In this document: in pieces, positions 39,279 to 48,081 of the stretch
Layout of the letters: each line of letters begins with the position of its first letter
How positions within the stretch are numbered: position 1 is the first letter of the stretch
Assembly (NCBI GenBank): GCA_023411035.1
Contig: JAEYPE010000250.1
Location: forward strand, 43,122 to 107,121
Length of the DNA: 64,000 nucleotides
From: Pseudomonadota bacterium
GTDB lineage: Bacteria; Pseudomonadota; Alphaproteobacteria; Azospirillales; Azospirillaceae
Direction: 5' to 3'
The notes under the pieces: model-generated
What the model was told of the DNA's origin: nothing
Databases searched by the model: none
Seen by the model: the letters and a program-made list of their open reading frames with translations, nothing else
Program-made: the position numbers and the translations under genes

Positions 39279-39346
39279 CTCCCTTTCCGTGGGCGTCCGG
39301 GGGCGTTACAGTCGCGCCTTCCTGACGGTGTGTGGAGGCGGGCCCG

Positions 39347-40675
39347 ATGCGGGGCGGGGCGTGGCGTTCGGCGGTGTTGGGCCTTGCGGTGGCGGGCATG
39401 GCGCTCGCCTTTCTGGGGGTGGAGATCGGGCGGCTGGCCGTCGCCGATCCCGAACGCTCCTTACTGGACATGGGGGCCGTCGGGCTGGGCGTGCTGGCGC
39501 TGTGGGCGGCCTTCGCCCGGCTGAACCGCCATTTCCGCGATCTGGCCCGGCTGCGCGAGTCCCTGTCGGCGTGGCGCGGGCGCAGCGCCGCCGCTCTGGC
39601 CACCGACGCCAGGAAGGACGAGGCCGGCGACCTCGCCCGGGCGGCGGCCGAGGCCCTGCGCCATAGCCGCCTCGGGGCGGGCCATCCTGGGGAGCGGCTG
39701 GCCGGCGTGATCGCCGCGCTGGAGGAACCGGTGGTGGTGCTGGACGATTTCGGGCGGATCGACACGCTGAACCCCGCGGCCTCCGCCCATCTGGGGCTGG
39801 AGGCGGGCGCCGACATCTATGACCATCTGTCCCGTCCCGAGCTGTTCCGCGCCATCGAGCGGGCGCGCGAGGAGGGCCAGACGGTTTCCGCCCTGCTGCG
39901 CCGCGCCCAGGGGGGCGAGGTCCCGGTGCGCGTGAAGGATCTGGGGCTTCAGTCGGGGATCGCCCTGGTTTTCCCGGCCAAGGCGGGCGTTGTTGGGATG
40001 CCGGGCCAGCCGCTCCTGTCCGGCGAACGGCCGGTCCGGCGTCCCAACGCCCGTCCCCCCGCCCATCTCGGCGACGAGGAACCTCTGCTGGCCCTGCCCA
40101 TGGTCAGCCTGTGGGTCGCCACCGCCACCGGGCGCCCGGAGGACGGCCCGGTCGTCGCGGTCGGCGCGGTGCGGATGGCCGGCCCGCGGGTCTTCCGCAA
40201 CCTGTCGCTGGAGCTGTTCATCGATTCCGGCGCGCCCGTCCCGGCGGAAGGAACCGCTGTTCATGGCGTGACCACGGCGATGACGGAAGGCGCGCGGCCT
40301 TTCGCCGCGGCCTGGCCGGTGATCTCCGACACCCTGCGCGGCTGCCTGGTGGTCGGCGTGGGGGTGGAGGCCGCGCTCGGCACGCTGGCCCGCGCCTGCC
40401 GGGACGCCGGCTTGCCGGAGCCGGATGCGCCGCCTGCGCTCGACCTCACAAGGCTGGCAGCGGCGCTCGACCCGGCGCTGAAGGTTGGGAGCCTGGACGG
40501 GCTGGCCGATGCCTTCGGCATCGCGCCCGACCGCCGCATGGCTCCCTTCACCCCCGCTCTGGTAAAGGCGGAACTGGCCGCGGCGCTGCTGAAACGGCTG
40601 GACCAGCGGGGAATCGCCACGTTCGGGCAGGCGCGGGACTTCGCCGGCGGTCAGGCTGGCATAGTGCCGGATTGA
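39347..40675 (+). CDS. membrane PAS protein with degenerate DnaQ-like exonuclease domain
   Basis: 442 aa from ATG 39347 with GGAGG upstream (a GTG at 39332 is also in frame). Two membrane helices (~8-26 and ~41-57), a helical linker, a PAS-like domain (~122-200, EEPVVVLDDFGRIDTLNPAA) and a C-terminal region (~247-430) whose strand order and HGVTTAMTEGARPF segment match DEDDh 3'-5' exonucleases. The catalytic positions look lost: the D-x-E box reads WVATATG (256-262), the H-N-x-x-F-D region reads VGVGVEAAL and the final H-x(4)-D region reads MAPFTPAL. Active relatives in alphaproteobacteria have the same TM-PAS-exonuclease layout. It is inferred to be a pseudoenzyme that senses or binds without cutting. 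Confidence 0.75.
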   Translation: MRGGAWRSAVLGLAVAGMALAFLGVEIGRLAVADPERSLLDMGAVGLGVLALWAAFARLNRHFRDLARLRESLSAWRGRSAAALATDARKDEAGDLARAAAEALRHSRLGAGHPGERLAGVIAALEEPVVVLDDFGRIDTLNPAASAHLGLEAGADIYDHLSRPELFRAIERAREEGQTVSALLRRAQGGEVPVRVKDLGLQSGIALVFPAKAGVVGMPGQPLLSGERPVRRPNARPPAHLGDEEPLLALPMVSLWVATATGRPEDGPVVAVGAVRMAGPRVFRNLSLELFIDSGAPVPAEGTAVHGVTTAMTEGARPFAAAWPVISDTLRGCLVVGVGVEAALGTLARACRDAGLPEPDAPPALDLTRLAAALDPALKVGSLDGLADAFGIAPDRRMAPFTPALVKAELAAALLKRLDQRGIATFGQARDFAGGQAGIVPD

Positions 40676-40853
40676 TGCCGTTCCGAGGGGCTGACGCTTT
40701 TCGTCTTTCCGGAATGCAAATTCGCTTCTGCGTGGAGAGGCGGCGCAGCGACATCCTTCCGTCGATGTCTCCCGCGAAAGCCCCTTGTCGCGGACCCGTT
40801 GAGATCACTTTTTAGTAGGGTCCGGGGGGAGACATCCGCGGGGGAGGCACGGC

Positions 40854-41612
40854 ATGGACGGTGCGTGGCGTCTGGCGGGGATGGTCGTTGCGGTTCTGCT
40901 GGCCGGCGGGGTGGAGGAAGCGGCCTTGGCCGACACCCCGGTCGATCTGGAACTCGTGCTGGCCGTGGATGTGTCCGGCAGCGTGGACGCGGAGGAAGGC
41001 CGCCTTCAGCGGGAGGGTTATGTGGCGGCCCTCGCAGACCCGAAGGTCCAGGCCGCCATCCGCGGCGGCCCCTATGGACGCATCGCCGTCACCTATGTGG
41101 AATGGGCCGGGGACAGCTTCCAGCGCATCACGGTGCCCTGGACGCTGCTGAGCGACCGCAGCAGCGTCGAGGCTTTCGCCTCCTCCATCGCCGAATCGCC
41201 TTACATCACCGCGCAGTGGACCTCGATCAGCGCGGCCATCGACTTCAGCGCCCGCTTGTTCAACGAAAACGGTTTCGAAGGTGTGCGGCGGGTGATCGAC
41301 GTGTCGGGCGACGGGGTCAACAACCGCGGGCGCCCTGTGCAATGGGCGCGCGACCAGGCGGTCGCCTCCGGAATCACCATCAACGGCCTGCCGATCCTGA
41401 ACGACCGCCCGAACCCCTGGGGCGGCGCGGCACCGATGAATCTGGACGGCTATTACCAGGACCATGTGATCGGCGGCCCCGGCGCCTTCCTGGTGCCCGC
41501 CGTCAGCTTCGAAGCCTTCGCCGACGCGATCCTCAGCAAACTGCTTCTGGAAATTTCCGGTTTGCCTCCGGCACCCGGCAAGGCCGCACGCACCGGCCTC
41601 GCCAGCCGCTAG
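40854..41612 (+). CDS. DUF1194 von Willebrand factor A-like exported protein
   Basis: 252 aa. Signal peptide (LAGMVVAVLLAGGVEEAALA). The mature part has the DUF1194 pattern with a MIDAS metal motif DVSGSVD near residue 39, VEWAGDSFQRITVPWTLL, SISAAIDFSARLF, RRVIDVSGDGVNNRGRPV and GLPILNDRPNPWG. Proteins of this family are periplasmic and of unknown role. The ATG has GGGGGAGG upstream. It stands between the PAS pseudo-exonuclease and a universal stress protein, all on the plus strand with separate gaps. Confidence 0.85.
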   Translation: MDGAWRLAGMVVAVLLAGGVEEAALADTPVDLELVLAVDVSGSVDAEEGRLQREGYVAALADPKVQAAIRGGPYGRIAVTYVEWAGDSFQRITVPWTLLSDRSSVEAFASSIAESPYITAQWTSISAAIDFSARLFNENGFEGVRRVIDVSGDGVNNRGRPVQWARDQAVASGITINGLPILNDRPNPWGGAAPMNLDGYYQDHVIGGPGAFLVPAVSFEAFADAILSKLLLEISGLPPAPGKAARTGLASR

Positions 41613-41691
41613 CCGCGCCGTTGCCAGACCGGCCCGTCAACGTTACCAATGGACGTTCCGGTCATCCGGTTCGAAACCTGCGAGCGAAACC

Positions 41692-42516
41692 ATGCCGATC
41701 AAGACGATCCTTCTTCACATGTCGAACGACGACCGTCATTCACAGCGGTTGGAGGTCGCGGCCGGTTTCGCCAAGCGTTTCTCCGCCTTCGTGGAGGTGC
41801 TGTTCGTCGCGACGCCGGTATCGATGCCCGCCGCGGTGACCGGGCGCGCCGCCTCCTACGCCTACATCGCGGAGGCCACGGCCATCGCCCACGAAAAGGC
41901 CGGGCTGATCGAGCAGGAGGTGCGGCAAGCTCTGAAGGACTGTTCCTATTCCTGGGCGATCGAGGAAGGGGACCATGTGGAACTGCTGGCCGCCCGCGCC
42001 GCCTATGCCGATCTCGCCATCGTGACGCAAAGCCATGATGACGAGCGCGGCGACCGGGTGACGCTCCAGGTGCCGGACCGGCTGCCGTTGGCCAGCCCCT
42101 GCCCCACGCTGGTGCTGCCCTACGGCGCGCCGCGCGCCGCGGCCATCGGGCGGCATGTGGTGGTGGCCTGGAAGAACACTCGGGAGGCCGGGCGCGCCGT
42201 GCGCAACGCCATGCCCTTCCTGAAGGCGGCGGAGAAGGTCACCGTGGTCACCATCGATCCGCCCGGCCACTCGCTGGACGGCGGTCGCGATCTGATGGTC
42301 TGGCTGGAGCGCCACGGCGTGCGCAGCCAGCATCAGGCGAACATTTTCCAGGACGGCGACGTGGGGGAGCTCCTGCTCGATTCCTGCCGCGATCTGGGCG
42401 GCGATCTGCTGGTGATGGGCTCCTACGGCCATTCCCGCCTGCGGGAAATCATCCTGGGCGGGGCGACCCGAACGGTTCTGGCGAAACTGGAAGTGCCGGT
42501 GCTGATGTCCCACTGA
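41692..42516 (+). CDS. tandem-domain universal stress protein
   Basis: 274 aa made of two UspA-like halves. The first (1-~140) is degenerate in the nucleotide site. The second ends with the ATP-binding signature DLLVMGSYGHSRLREIILGGATRTVL, matching GxxGHSxxRE...GGxTR. UspA proteins bind ATP or AMP and are induced by stress or growth arrest. ATG at 41692. A perfect GC hairpin lies downstream, before the convergent antiporter gene. Confidence 0.88.
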   Translation: MPIKTILLHMSNDDRHSQRLEVAAGFAKRFSAFVEVLFVATPVSMPAAVTGRAASYAYIAEATAIAHEKAGLIEQEVRQALKDCSYSWAIEEGDHVELLAARAAYADLAIVTQSHDDERGDRVTLQVPDRLPLASPCPTLVLPYGAPRAAAIGRHVVVAWKNTREAGRAVRNAMPFLKAAEKVTVVTIDPPGHSLDGGRDLMVWLERHGVRSQHQANIFQDGDVGELLLDSCRDLGGDLLVMGSYGHSRLREIILGGATRTVLAKLEVPVLMSH

Positions 42517-42526
42517 CCGATGGAGC

Positions 42527-42551
42527 GCCGGGCGGCCGATTGCCGCCCGGC
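42527..42551. terminator. bidirectional GC hairpin between convergent genes
   Basis: GCCGGGCGGC (42527-42536) and GCCGCCCGGC (42542-42551) form a perfect 10-bp stem with a 5-nt loop, with no T-run on either side. It lies between the convergent stress-protein and antiporter stops. Confidence 0.45.
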
Positions 42552-42560
42552 CTGCCCGGC

Positions 42561-44021
42561 CTACAGGAAGAAGACCCAGGTCACGAGACCGAACAGCGGC
42601 ACCAGGATGCCGCAGGACCACAGCATGTAGCCGAAGAAGCTCGGCATCGCCACGCCGCGCTCCTCCGCGATGGCCTTGACCATGAAGTTCGGCGCGTTGC
42701 CGATGTAGGTGTTGGCCCCCATGAACACCGCACCCGCGGAAATGGCGGCCAGCGTCACGGCCAGATCGGTCATCAGCACCTGCGCGTCGCCGCCCGCCGT
42801 GTTGAAAAAGATCAGATAGGTCGGCGCGTTGTCGAGGAAGCTGGACAGGATGCCCGCCGCCCAGAAATAGGCCGCGGGGACTGGCTGCCCGTCCTGGTTC
42901 ACCGCGGCGATGACGGCGCCCAGCGCACCGTCCGTGCCCGCGCGCAGGATGGCGATGGCCGGAATGATGGTCAGGAAGATCGCGGCGAACAGCTTCGCCA
43001 CCTCCAGGATCGGTCCCCAGGTGAAGGCGTTCAGACGGCGGCTGCGAGCGCTGGTCAGTGCCAGCGACAGGCCGGTGATGCCCAGAAGCAGCAGGTTGCT
43101 GACGATCGTCTCCAGCGGCACATGGATGTGGTGGATCTCCACCCCCACCCCCGGATGCCAGACGCCGCTCAGCAGCACGGCCCCGACGATGGCGACGAGC
43201 AGGAGAAGGTTCACCGCCCCTTCGACCCGCACCGGTTCCCGCTCATGCACGCCTTCGACCAGCGGGTGCTTGCCGGGGTCCTTGGAGTGCAGATAGAGGT
43301 CGACGACGAAGTACATCGCCAGCAGGCAGCCGGCCACGAGCATCATCGGCCAGAACAGGTGCACGGTCGGCCAGAAGAAGTTGACTCCCTTCAGGAAGCC
43401 CAGGAACAGCGGCGGATCGCCCAACGGCGTCAGGGAACCGCCGACGTTCGACACCAGGAAGATGAAGAAGACCACGGTGTGCACCTTGTGCCGCCGATGC
43501 TCGTTGGCGCGGATCAGCGGACGGATCAGCAGCATCGAAGCGCCGGTCGTTCCCATGATGCTCGCCAGGACGGTGCCGATCCCCAGCCCCACCGTGTTCG
43601 CCAGCGGCGTCCCCACCAGAGTGCCCGCGATGCGCACGCCGCCCGCCACCGTGAACAGGGCGGTCAGCAGCACGATGAAGGGGATGTATTCGAGAAGCAG
43701 GGTGTGCAGCAGCTCGTAGGTGGCGAGCTCCAGCCCGAAGGTCAGCGCGAAGGGCAGAAGGAAGGCGATGGCCCAGCCGGCGGCGACCTTGCCGAAATGA
43801 TGGTGCCAGAAGGACGGCGCCAGCAGCGGCATCAGGGCAATGGACAGCAGAATGCCGACGAAGGGGATAACCCAGTAAACGCCCAGGTCACGCCCATCCA
43901 GATGGGGGGCCCCTGCCGCTTCCGCCGCCAGGGCCAGCCCCGGCAATCCGGCAGCGGTAAGGCCCGCCAGGGCGGCCAGTGAACGGGAAATGCGATGTCG
44001 GAGCGCGCGAGGGTCGGTCAT
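42561..44021 (-). CDS. NhaD-like sodium:proton antiporter
   Basis: 486 aa from ATG 44021 (GTG 44030 also in frame). The hydrophobic N-terminus (SLAALAGLTAAGLPGLALAAEA) resembles a signal sequence, followed by about twelve membrane helices. It belongs to the ion-transporter superfamily containing NhaD and citrate-type carriers: FIVLLTALFTVAGGVRIAGTLVGTP, GTTGASMLLIRPLIRANEHRRHKVH, SNVGGSLTPLGDPPLFLGF, ILSSFLDNAPTYLIFFN and GANTYIGNAPNFMVKAIAEERG. These proteins exchange Na+ (or Li+) for H+. A 16-bp inverted repeat element lies upstream. Confidence 0.85.
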   Translation of the reverse strand: MTDPRALRHRISRSLAALAGLTAAGLPGLALAAEAAGAPHLDGRDLGVYWVIPFVGILLSIALMPLLAPSFWHHHFGKVAAGWAIAFLLPFALTFGLELATYELLHTLLLEYIPFIVLLTALFTVAGGVRIAGTLVGTPLANTVGLGIGTVLASIMGTTGASMLLIRPLIRANEHRRHKVHTVVFFIFLVSNVGGSLTPLGDPPLFLGFLKGVNFFWPTVHLFWPMMLVAGCLLAMYFVVDLYLHSKDPGKHPLVEGVHEREPVRVEGAVNLLLLVAIVGAVLLSGVWHPGVGVEIHHIHVPLETIVSNLLLLGITGLSLALTSARSRRLNAFTWGPILEVAKLFAAIFLTIIPAIAILRAGTDGALGAVIAAVNQDGQPVPAAYFWAAGILSSFLDNAPTYLIFFNTAGGDAQVLMTDLAVTLAAISAGAVFMGANTYIGNAPNFMVKAIAEERGVAMPSFFGYMLWSCGILVPLFGLVTWVFFL

Positions 44022-44109
44022 CTTAGGCACTCGGCTGTCATATCCTGTATGGGGGAGTATGCGATTCCAACCGGCTTAAGCCAAGCTGGATCCTCCTTTC
44101 GGAAATCCC

Positions 44110-44234
44110 TTAACACTACTTTGGCCGTTTCGGGGTCGGTTTGCAGGAGAATCAATAGGTTAGCGAGCGGAGTGTGAATCCGTTAAGCCATTGAAATCGG
44201 CTGCGAATCCAGTGTTCTGCCAAAGTAGTGTTAA
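44110..44234. mobile_element. 125-bp element with perfect 16-bp terminal inverted repeats (possible MITE)
   Basis: TTAACACTACTTTGGC (44110-44125) and its exact reverse complement GCCAAAGTAGTGTTAA (44219-44234) bound 93 bp without an ORF. The outer TTAA could be a palindromic target duplication. It lies between the antiporter start and the DUF1850 stop, so a regulatory inverted repeat is the main alternative. Confidence 0.45.
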
Positions 44235-44272
44235 CGGCTGCGCGTAAACAGCAGGGCTTCAGCGGCTGGGTT

Positions 44273-44653
44273 TTAGCGGCAGGGTTTCAATTCCAGGGGG
44301 CTCGGGACCGGGTTGCCGATCCAGCCGTGGAGCGGGCGGCAGTCCCCGCCAATGCACAGGGCATGGTCCGGCGTGAAGGACGAGGCGGCCAGGATCACCC
44401 GCTCCTGCGGTGGCACCGCCGGCACCCAGACCCACCAGCCGCCGGCCAGCCGGGCGCCTTCCGGCGGTTCCATCCCGGCGCCGCTGCCCTTCACGCGGGC
44501 TTCGGTCAGGACGAGTTGCCCGCCCTCGATGCGCCAGTCCTCCCGCCATTCGGTCTTCTCCACCGAATGGGTCCAGGACAGGGTGAAGGCGGGACCCGGC
44601 AGGGCGGCCAGAACCGCCCCGCCGAGCGCCGACAGGCACAAGGCCGCGCTCAT
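44273..44653 (-). CDS. DUF1850 domain-containing protein
   Basis: 126 aa from ATG 44653; its ATG overlaps the TGA of the TRAP permease gene as ATGA. The open frame runs further upstream in the shadow of that gene. N-terminal signal-like helix (ALCLSALGGAVLAALPG), then the DUF1850 core: FTLSWTHSVEKTEWREDWRIEGGQLVLTEARVKGSGAGMEPPEGA, with the invariant W-x-H-S-V. This family nearly always accompanies TAXI-type TRAP transporters and is probably periplasmic or membrane-associated. Its exact role in transport is unknown. Confidence 0.85.
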   Translation of the reverse strand: MSAALCLSALGGAVLAALPGPAFTLSWTHSVEKTEWREDWRIEGGQLVLTEARVKGSGAGMEPPEGARLAGGWWVWVPAVPPQERVILAASSFTPDHALCIGGDCRPLHGWIGNPVPSPLELKPCR

Positions 44654-46761
44654 ACCGTCGCGCTGGTCCGCCCCAGGCTGCGCAGGCGGTAGCGCTGCCA
44701 CAGCAGGAAGGCCGCGGTCATGACGAACCCGACCTCGTCCGTCACCGGCAGGGACAGGACGAACAGGAAGGCCGCCGCCGCCGCGAACGCCCGCTCCGCC
44801 CAGTTCAGCGGCGTCCAGAAGAAGCCGATGGTCGCCGCCCCCCACAGGCCGATGGAGATCAGCGCCTTGAACAGGACGTAGGCCACGGCCAGCGGGTCGT
44901 CGGTCTGGAGCATCAGCGCCGGGTCGTACACGGCCATGAAGGGCACGACATAGCCCGCCATGGCGACCCGCGTGGCGATCCAGCCGATTTCCATGTGCCC
45001 GGCCCGGCAGATGGACGAGGCCGCCAGCGCCGCCAATGCCACCGGCGGTGTCAGGTCAGCCATGATGCCGAAGTAGAAGACGAACATGTGCGACACGATC
45101 AGCGGAACGCCCATCTGCAACAGGGCGGGCGCCGCGATGGCCGCGGTGATGATGTAGTTCGCCGTCGTCGGCAGGCCGGTGCCCAGAACGATGCAGGCCA
45201 GCATGGTGAGGAGCAGCGCCACCAGCAGATTGCCGCCCGACAGGTCCATGATTGTCGAGGCGAAGCTGGAGGCCAGACCGGTCAGGGTCAGGATGCCGAT
45301 CAGCACGCCCACCAGCGCGCAGGCCACCCCCACCCCCACGGCGTTCTTGGCGCCGTCGGCAAGGCTCTGCACCAGGAGGACCAGCGTCTCCCGCCCGCCC
45401 TTCAGGACCAGGCAGGGCAGGACCAGCAGCCCGACGATGGCGAAGGCCAGATGTTCCGTCCGCAGCCCCATCCGCCACAGTGCCGCCGCGATCAGGCCGA
45501 GGACGACCCAGAAGCCGACGCGCAAGGTCGTCGGGCCGATGAATCCGACGATCCGCGTGCCGAGAATCAGCGCGATGGTCAGGGCGATGCCGATCACCCC
45601 CGCGAACAGCGGCGTGAAGCCGGAGAACAGCAGATAGACCAGCGCCGCCAGCGGCAGGATCAGGTACCAGCTTTCCTTCAGCGCGCGGAGGACGCTGGGG
45701 CACTGGTCCTTCGGCAGGCCGACGAGGTTGTGCTTGCCGGCCTCCAGATGGACCATCCAGAAGGCGCTGCCGAAATAGAGGATGGCCGGGATCGCGGCGG
45801 CGATGGCGATGTCGCTGAAGGGAACGCCGATGGTCTCCGCCATGATGAAGGCCGCCGCCCCCATGACCGGCGGCATGATCTGCCCGCCCATGCTCGCCGT
45901 GGCCTCCACCGCCCCGGCGAAGGCCGGGCGGTAGCCGAAGCGCATCATCAGGGGAATGGTGAACTGGCCGGTGGTCAGCACGTTCGCCACGCCGGACCCG
46001 TTGATCGTTCCCATGAAGCCGGAGGAGATGACCGCCACCTTCGCCGGCCCGCCCTTGGCATGACCGACGAGGCCCAGCGACACGTCGTTGAACAGCTTGA
46101 TCATGCCGGCGCGTTCCAGGAAGGCGCCGAACAGGATGAACAGGAAGATGAAGGTCGCCGACACGAAGGTGGGCGTGCCGTAGATGCCCTCGGTGGAGAG
46201 GTATAGGTTGTCGATGACCTGATCGATGTCGTAGCCGCGGTGGGCCAGCCCGAAGGGCAGATGGCGCCCGAACAGCGCGTAGGGGATGAAGACGCCGCAC
46301 ATGATCGGCAGCGCCCACCCCATGATGCGCCGGGCCCCCTCGAACACCAATGCGATGGTGAGGGCGCCGACGATGAGGTCCGTCCCGTTCGGGTCGCCCG
46401 CCCGCTGGATAAGATCGACCTCGAACACGTAATGGTACAGGCCCAGCGCGAAGGCCGTCAGGCCCAGCAGCCAGTCGTACCAGGGCACGCTACGCCGTTC
46501 CGCCCCCTGCCGGAACCCGAACAGGGTGAAGGTCATCAGCAGCAGGAAGCCGACATGGACCGACCGGACGACCATGCTGGACAGCGGGTTGAAGGCCGCC
46601 GTCCAGACCTGGAACAGCGAGAAGGCCACGGCGATGGCGAAGACGGCCTTGCCCGCCACGCCTTCGAAGGCCACGACCGTGGACGGGTTCTCACGGTCGA
46701 TAGCCTGGCGGATCTTGTCGTCTGCCGTTTTGGGGGCCGCTTGTTGGGGGGATGCGCTCAT
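44650..46761 (-). CDS. TRAP transporter fused permease subunit (TAXI type)
   Basis: 703 aa, the fused small (4-helix) and large (12-helix) membrane subunits of a tripartite ATP-independent periplasmic transporter. A cytoplasmic N-terminus is followed by many membrane helices. Family segments: FGAFLERAGMIKLFNDVSLGLVGHAKGGPAKVAVISSGFMGTINGSGVANVLTTGQFTIPLM, VEATASMGGQIMPPVMGAAAFIMAE and GTGLPTTANYIITA. It uses an ion gradient to import organic anions delivered by the TAXI binding protein encoded 31 bp upstream. It overlaps DUF1850 by 4 bp. Substrate cannot be read from sequence; TAXI systems with known substrates take up glutamate or other dicarboxylates. Confidence 0.93.
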   Translation of the reverse strand: MSASPQQAAPKTADDKIRQAIDRENPSTVVAFEGVAGKAVFAIAVAFSLFQVWTAAFNPLSSMVVRSVHVGFLLLMTFTLFGFRQGAERRSVPWYDWLLGLTAFALGLYHYVFEVDLIQRAGDPNGTDLIVGALTIALVFEGARRIMGWALPIMCGVFIPYALFGRHLPFGLAHRGYDIDQVIDNLYLSTEGIYGTPTFVSATFIFLFILFGAFLERAGMIKLFNDVSLGLVGHAKGGPAKVAVISSGFMGTINGSGVANVLTTGQFTIPLMMRFGYRPAFAGAVEATASMGGQIMPPVMGAAAFIMAETIGVPFSDIAIAAAIPAILYFGSAFWMVHLEAGKHNLVGLPKDQCPSVLRALKESWYLILPLAALVYLLFSGFTPLFAGVIGIALTIALILGTRIVGFIGPTTLRVGFWVVLGLIAAALWRMGLRTEHLAFAIVGLLVLPCLVLKGGRETLVLLVQSLADGAKNAVGVGVACALVGVLIGILTLTGLASSFASTIMDLSGGNLLVALLLTMLACIVLGTGLPTTANYIITAAIAAPALLQMGVPLIVSHMFVFYFGIMADLTPPVALAALAASSICRAGHMEIGWIATRVAMAGYVVPFMAVYDPALMLQTDDPLAVAYVLFKALISIGLWGAATIGFFWTPLNWAERAFAAAAAFLFVLSLPVTDEVGFVMTAAFLLWQRYRLRSLGRTSATV

Positions 46762-46792
46762 CGCTTCGGGCTCCCGGAGGGACGCGGCGCGC

Positions 46793-47731
46793 TTACATCA
46801 GCCCCTTTTCCTTGTAGAACTTCTCGGCCCCCGGATGCAGCGGCACCGGCGACTGGATGGCGGTCGCGTCCAGCTTGATCTGCTTGGCGGCGGCATGGGC
46901 GGCGCTCATCGCGTCCAGATTCTCGAACATCGCCTTGGTCATGGCATAGACGGCATCGTCCGACACGTCGGAATGGGTGACCAGCAGGTTGCGCACCGCC
47001 GCGGTCGGCACCGCTTCGCCCTGGCCGGTGTAGCTGTTGGCCGGAATGGTCTCCGCGATGTAGGCGGGATCGCCCACCTTCTGGATCACATCCGCCGGGA
47101 TCGACACGATGGTGATTTCCTGCGAGGTCGCCAGATCCTTGATCGCCGCCACGCCGAGGCCCGCGGAGATCAGCGTCGCGTCGAGCTGCCGGTTCTTGAT
47201 GAGGTCCACCGATTCGGCGAAGGGCAGATACTCGGTCTTGGAGAAGTCCTTGTAGCCCAGCCCGGCGGCGGCGAAGATGGCGCGGGCGTTCAGCTCCGTC
47301 CCCGACTTCGGCGCACCCACCGACACGCGCTTGCCCTTCAGGTCGGCCAGCGTCTTCACGCCGGAGTCCTTGCTGGCGACGATCTGGATGTAGTTGGGAT
47401 AGATGGCGGCGACGGTGCGCAGCTTGGTCAGCTTGGTCTTGAATCCGGCCTCCTCGTCGCCCTTCCAGGCGCCGCTCAGCGAGTCGCCGAGCGAGAAGGC
47501 GATCTCGCCCCGGCCCGTCTGCAGGAGGTTCAGATTCTCCACCGACGCCTTGGTCGCCTGGACCGTGACCTTCGCCCCCGGAATGGCCTTGCCGTAGATG
47601 CCGGACAGGGCCACGCCCAACGGGTAGTAAACGCCGCTGGTGCCACCGGTCAGGACGGTGACGAACTGCTCGGCCTGGGCCGGCAGCGAAGTAAGCATGC
47701 AGATGCCGACCGCGGCCAGGAAACGCTTCAT
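46793..47731 (-). CDS. TAXI family TRAP transporter solute-binding protein
   Basis: 312 aa. Signal peptide MKRFLAAVGICMLTSLPAQA. TAXI family landmarks: FVTVLTGGTSGVYYPLGVALSGIYGK, ATKASVENLNLLQTGRGEIAFSLGD, LKGKRVSVGAPKSGTELNARAIFAAAGL and DATLISAGLGVAAIKDLA. It binds substrate in the periplasm and delivers it to the permease encoded downstream. ATG at 47731 with GGGAGGATA upstream. It is divergent from the molybdenum hydroxylase cluster across a 350-bp spacer, so the two operons may share regulation. Confidence 0.93.
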   Translation of the reverse strand: MKRFLAAVGICMLTSLPAQAEQFVTVLTGGTSGVYYPLGVALSGIYGKAIPGAKVTVQATKASVENLNLLQTGRGEIAFSLGDSLSGAWKGDEEAGFKTKLTKLRTVAAIYPNYIQIVASKDSGVKTLADLKGKRVSVGAPKSGTELNARAIFAAAGLGYKDFSKTEYLPFAESVDLIKNRQLDATLISAGLGVAAIKDLATSQEITIVSIPADVIQKVGDPAYIAETIPANSYTGQGEAVPTAAVRNLLVTHSDVSDDAVYAMTKAMFENLDAMSAAHAAAKQIKLDATAIQSPVPLHPGAEKFYKEKGLM

Positions 47732-48081
47732 TCCAGTATCCTCCCTAGAAACTGCCCATAGCTGATCGTTTGTAAGACGCTTTGGTTTGCGTCCGATTGT
47801 TGGCTATCCTAACTTGTGGACAGGAGGTGCGCCAGCCCGGAAGTACCGGAAGTAATGCGGCGGTTCGGCACAAGGGCACTCCATTCGGAGGAGGCCGAAC
47901 GGCATCTTGACCGGAAAGGACGGCGGTCCGCTATCCTTGTACGGGCCGGCCTTGAGCCGCAGCTTATCCCCATCACCTTATCCCCAAGATCCGGGACGAG
48001 AAGAAGTCGGAACGATCGTCGTCAGGTCCGGGCTACACAGCGCCACTCATCACAGGGGCAGCAACAACGGGAGGACTGAGG
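47732..48081. other. divergent regulatory spacer, 350 bp
   Basis: It separates the TRAP operon from the CO-dehydrogenase-like cluster. It contains the tandem CTTATCCCC pair (separate entry) and a poor TTGACC-19-TATCCT promoter-like pair (47907-47937). No ORF here is supported. Confidence 0.5.
47963..47985 (+). promoter_or_regulatory. tandem CTTATCCCC direct repeats
   Basis: CTTATCCCC at 47963-47971 and 47977-47985, a 14-bp repeat period, about 100 bp upstream of coxS. It may be a regulator site; TTATCCCCA is also one base from a DnaA box. Confidence 0.35.

Noticed and set aside
47963..47985. Possible replication-origin DnaA boxes
   Set aside because: Only two near-matches, neither exact, with no dnaA or other origin genes or AT-rich unwinding region nearby.
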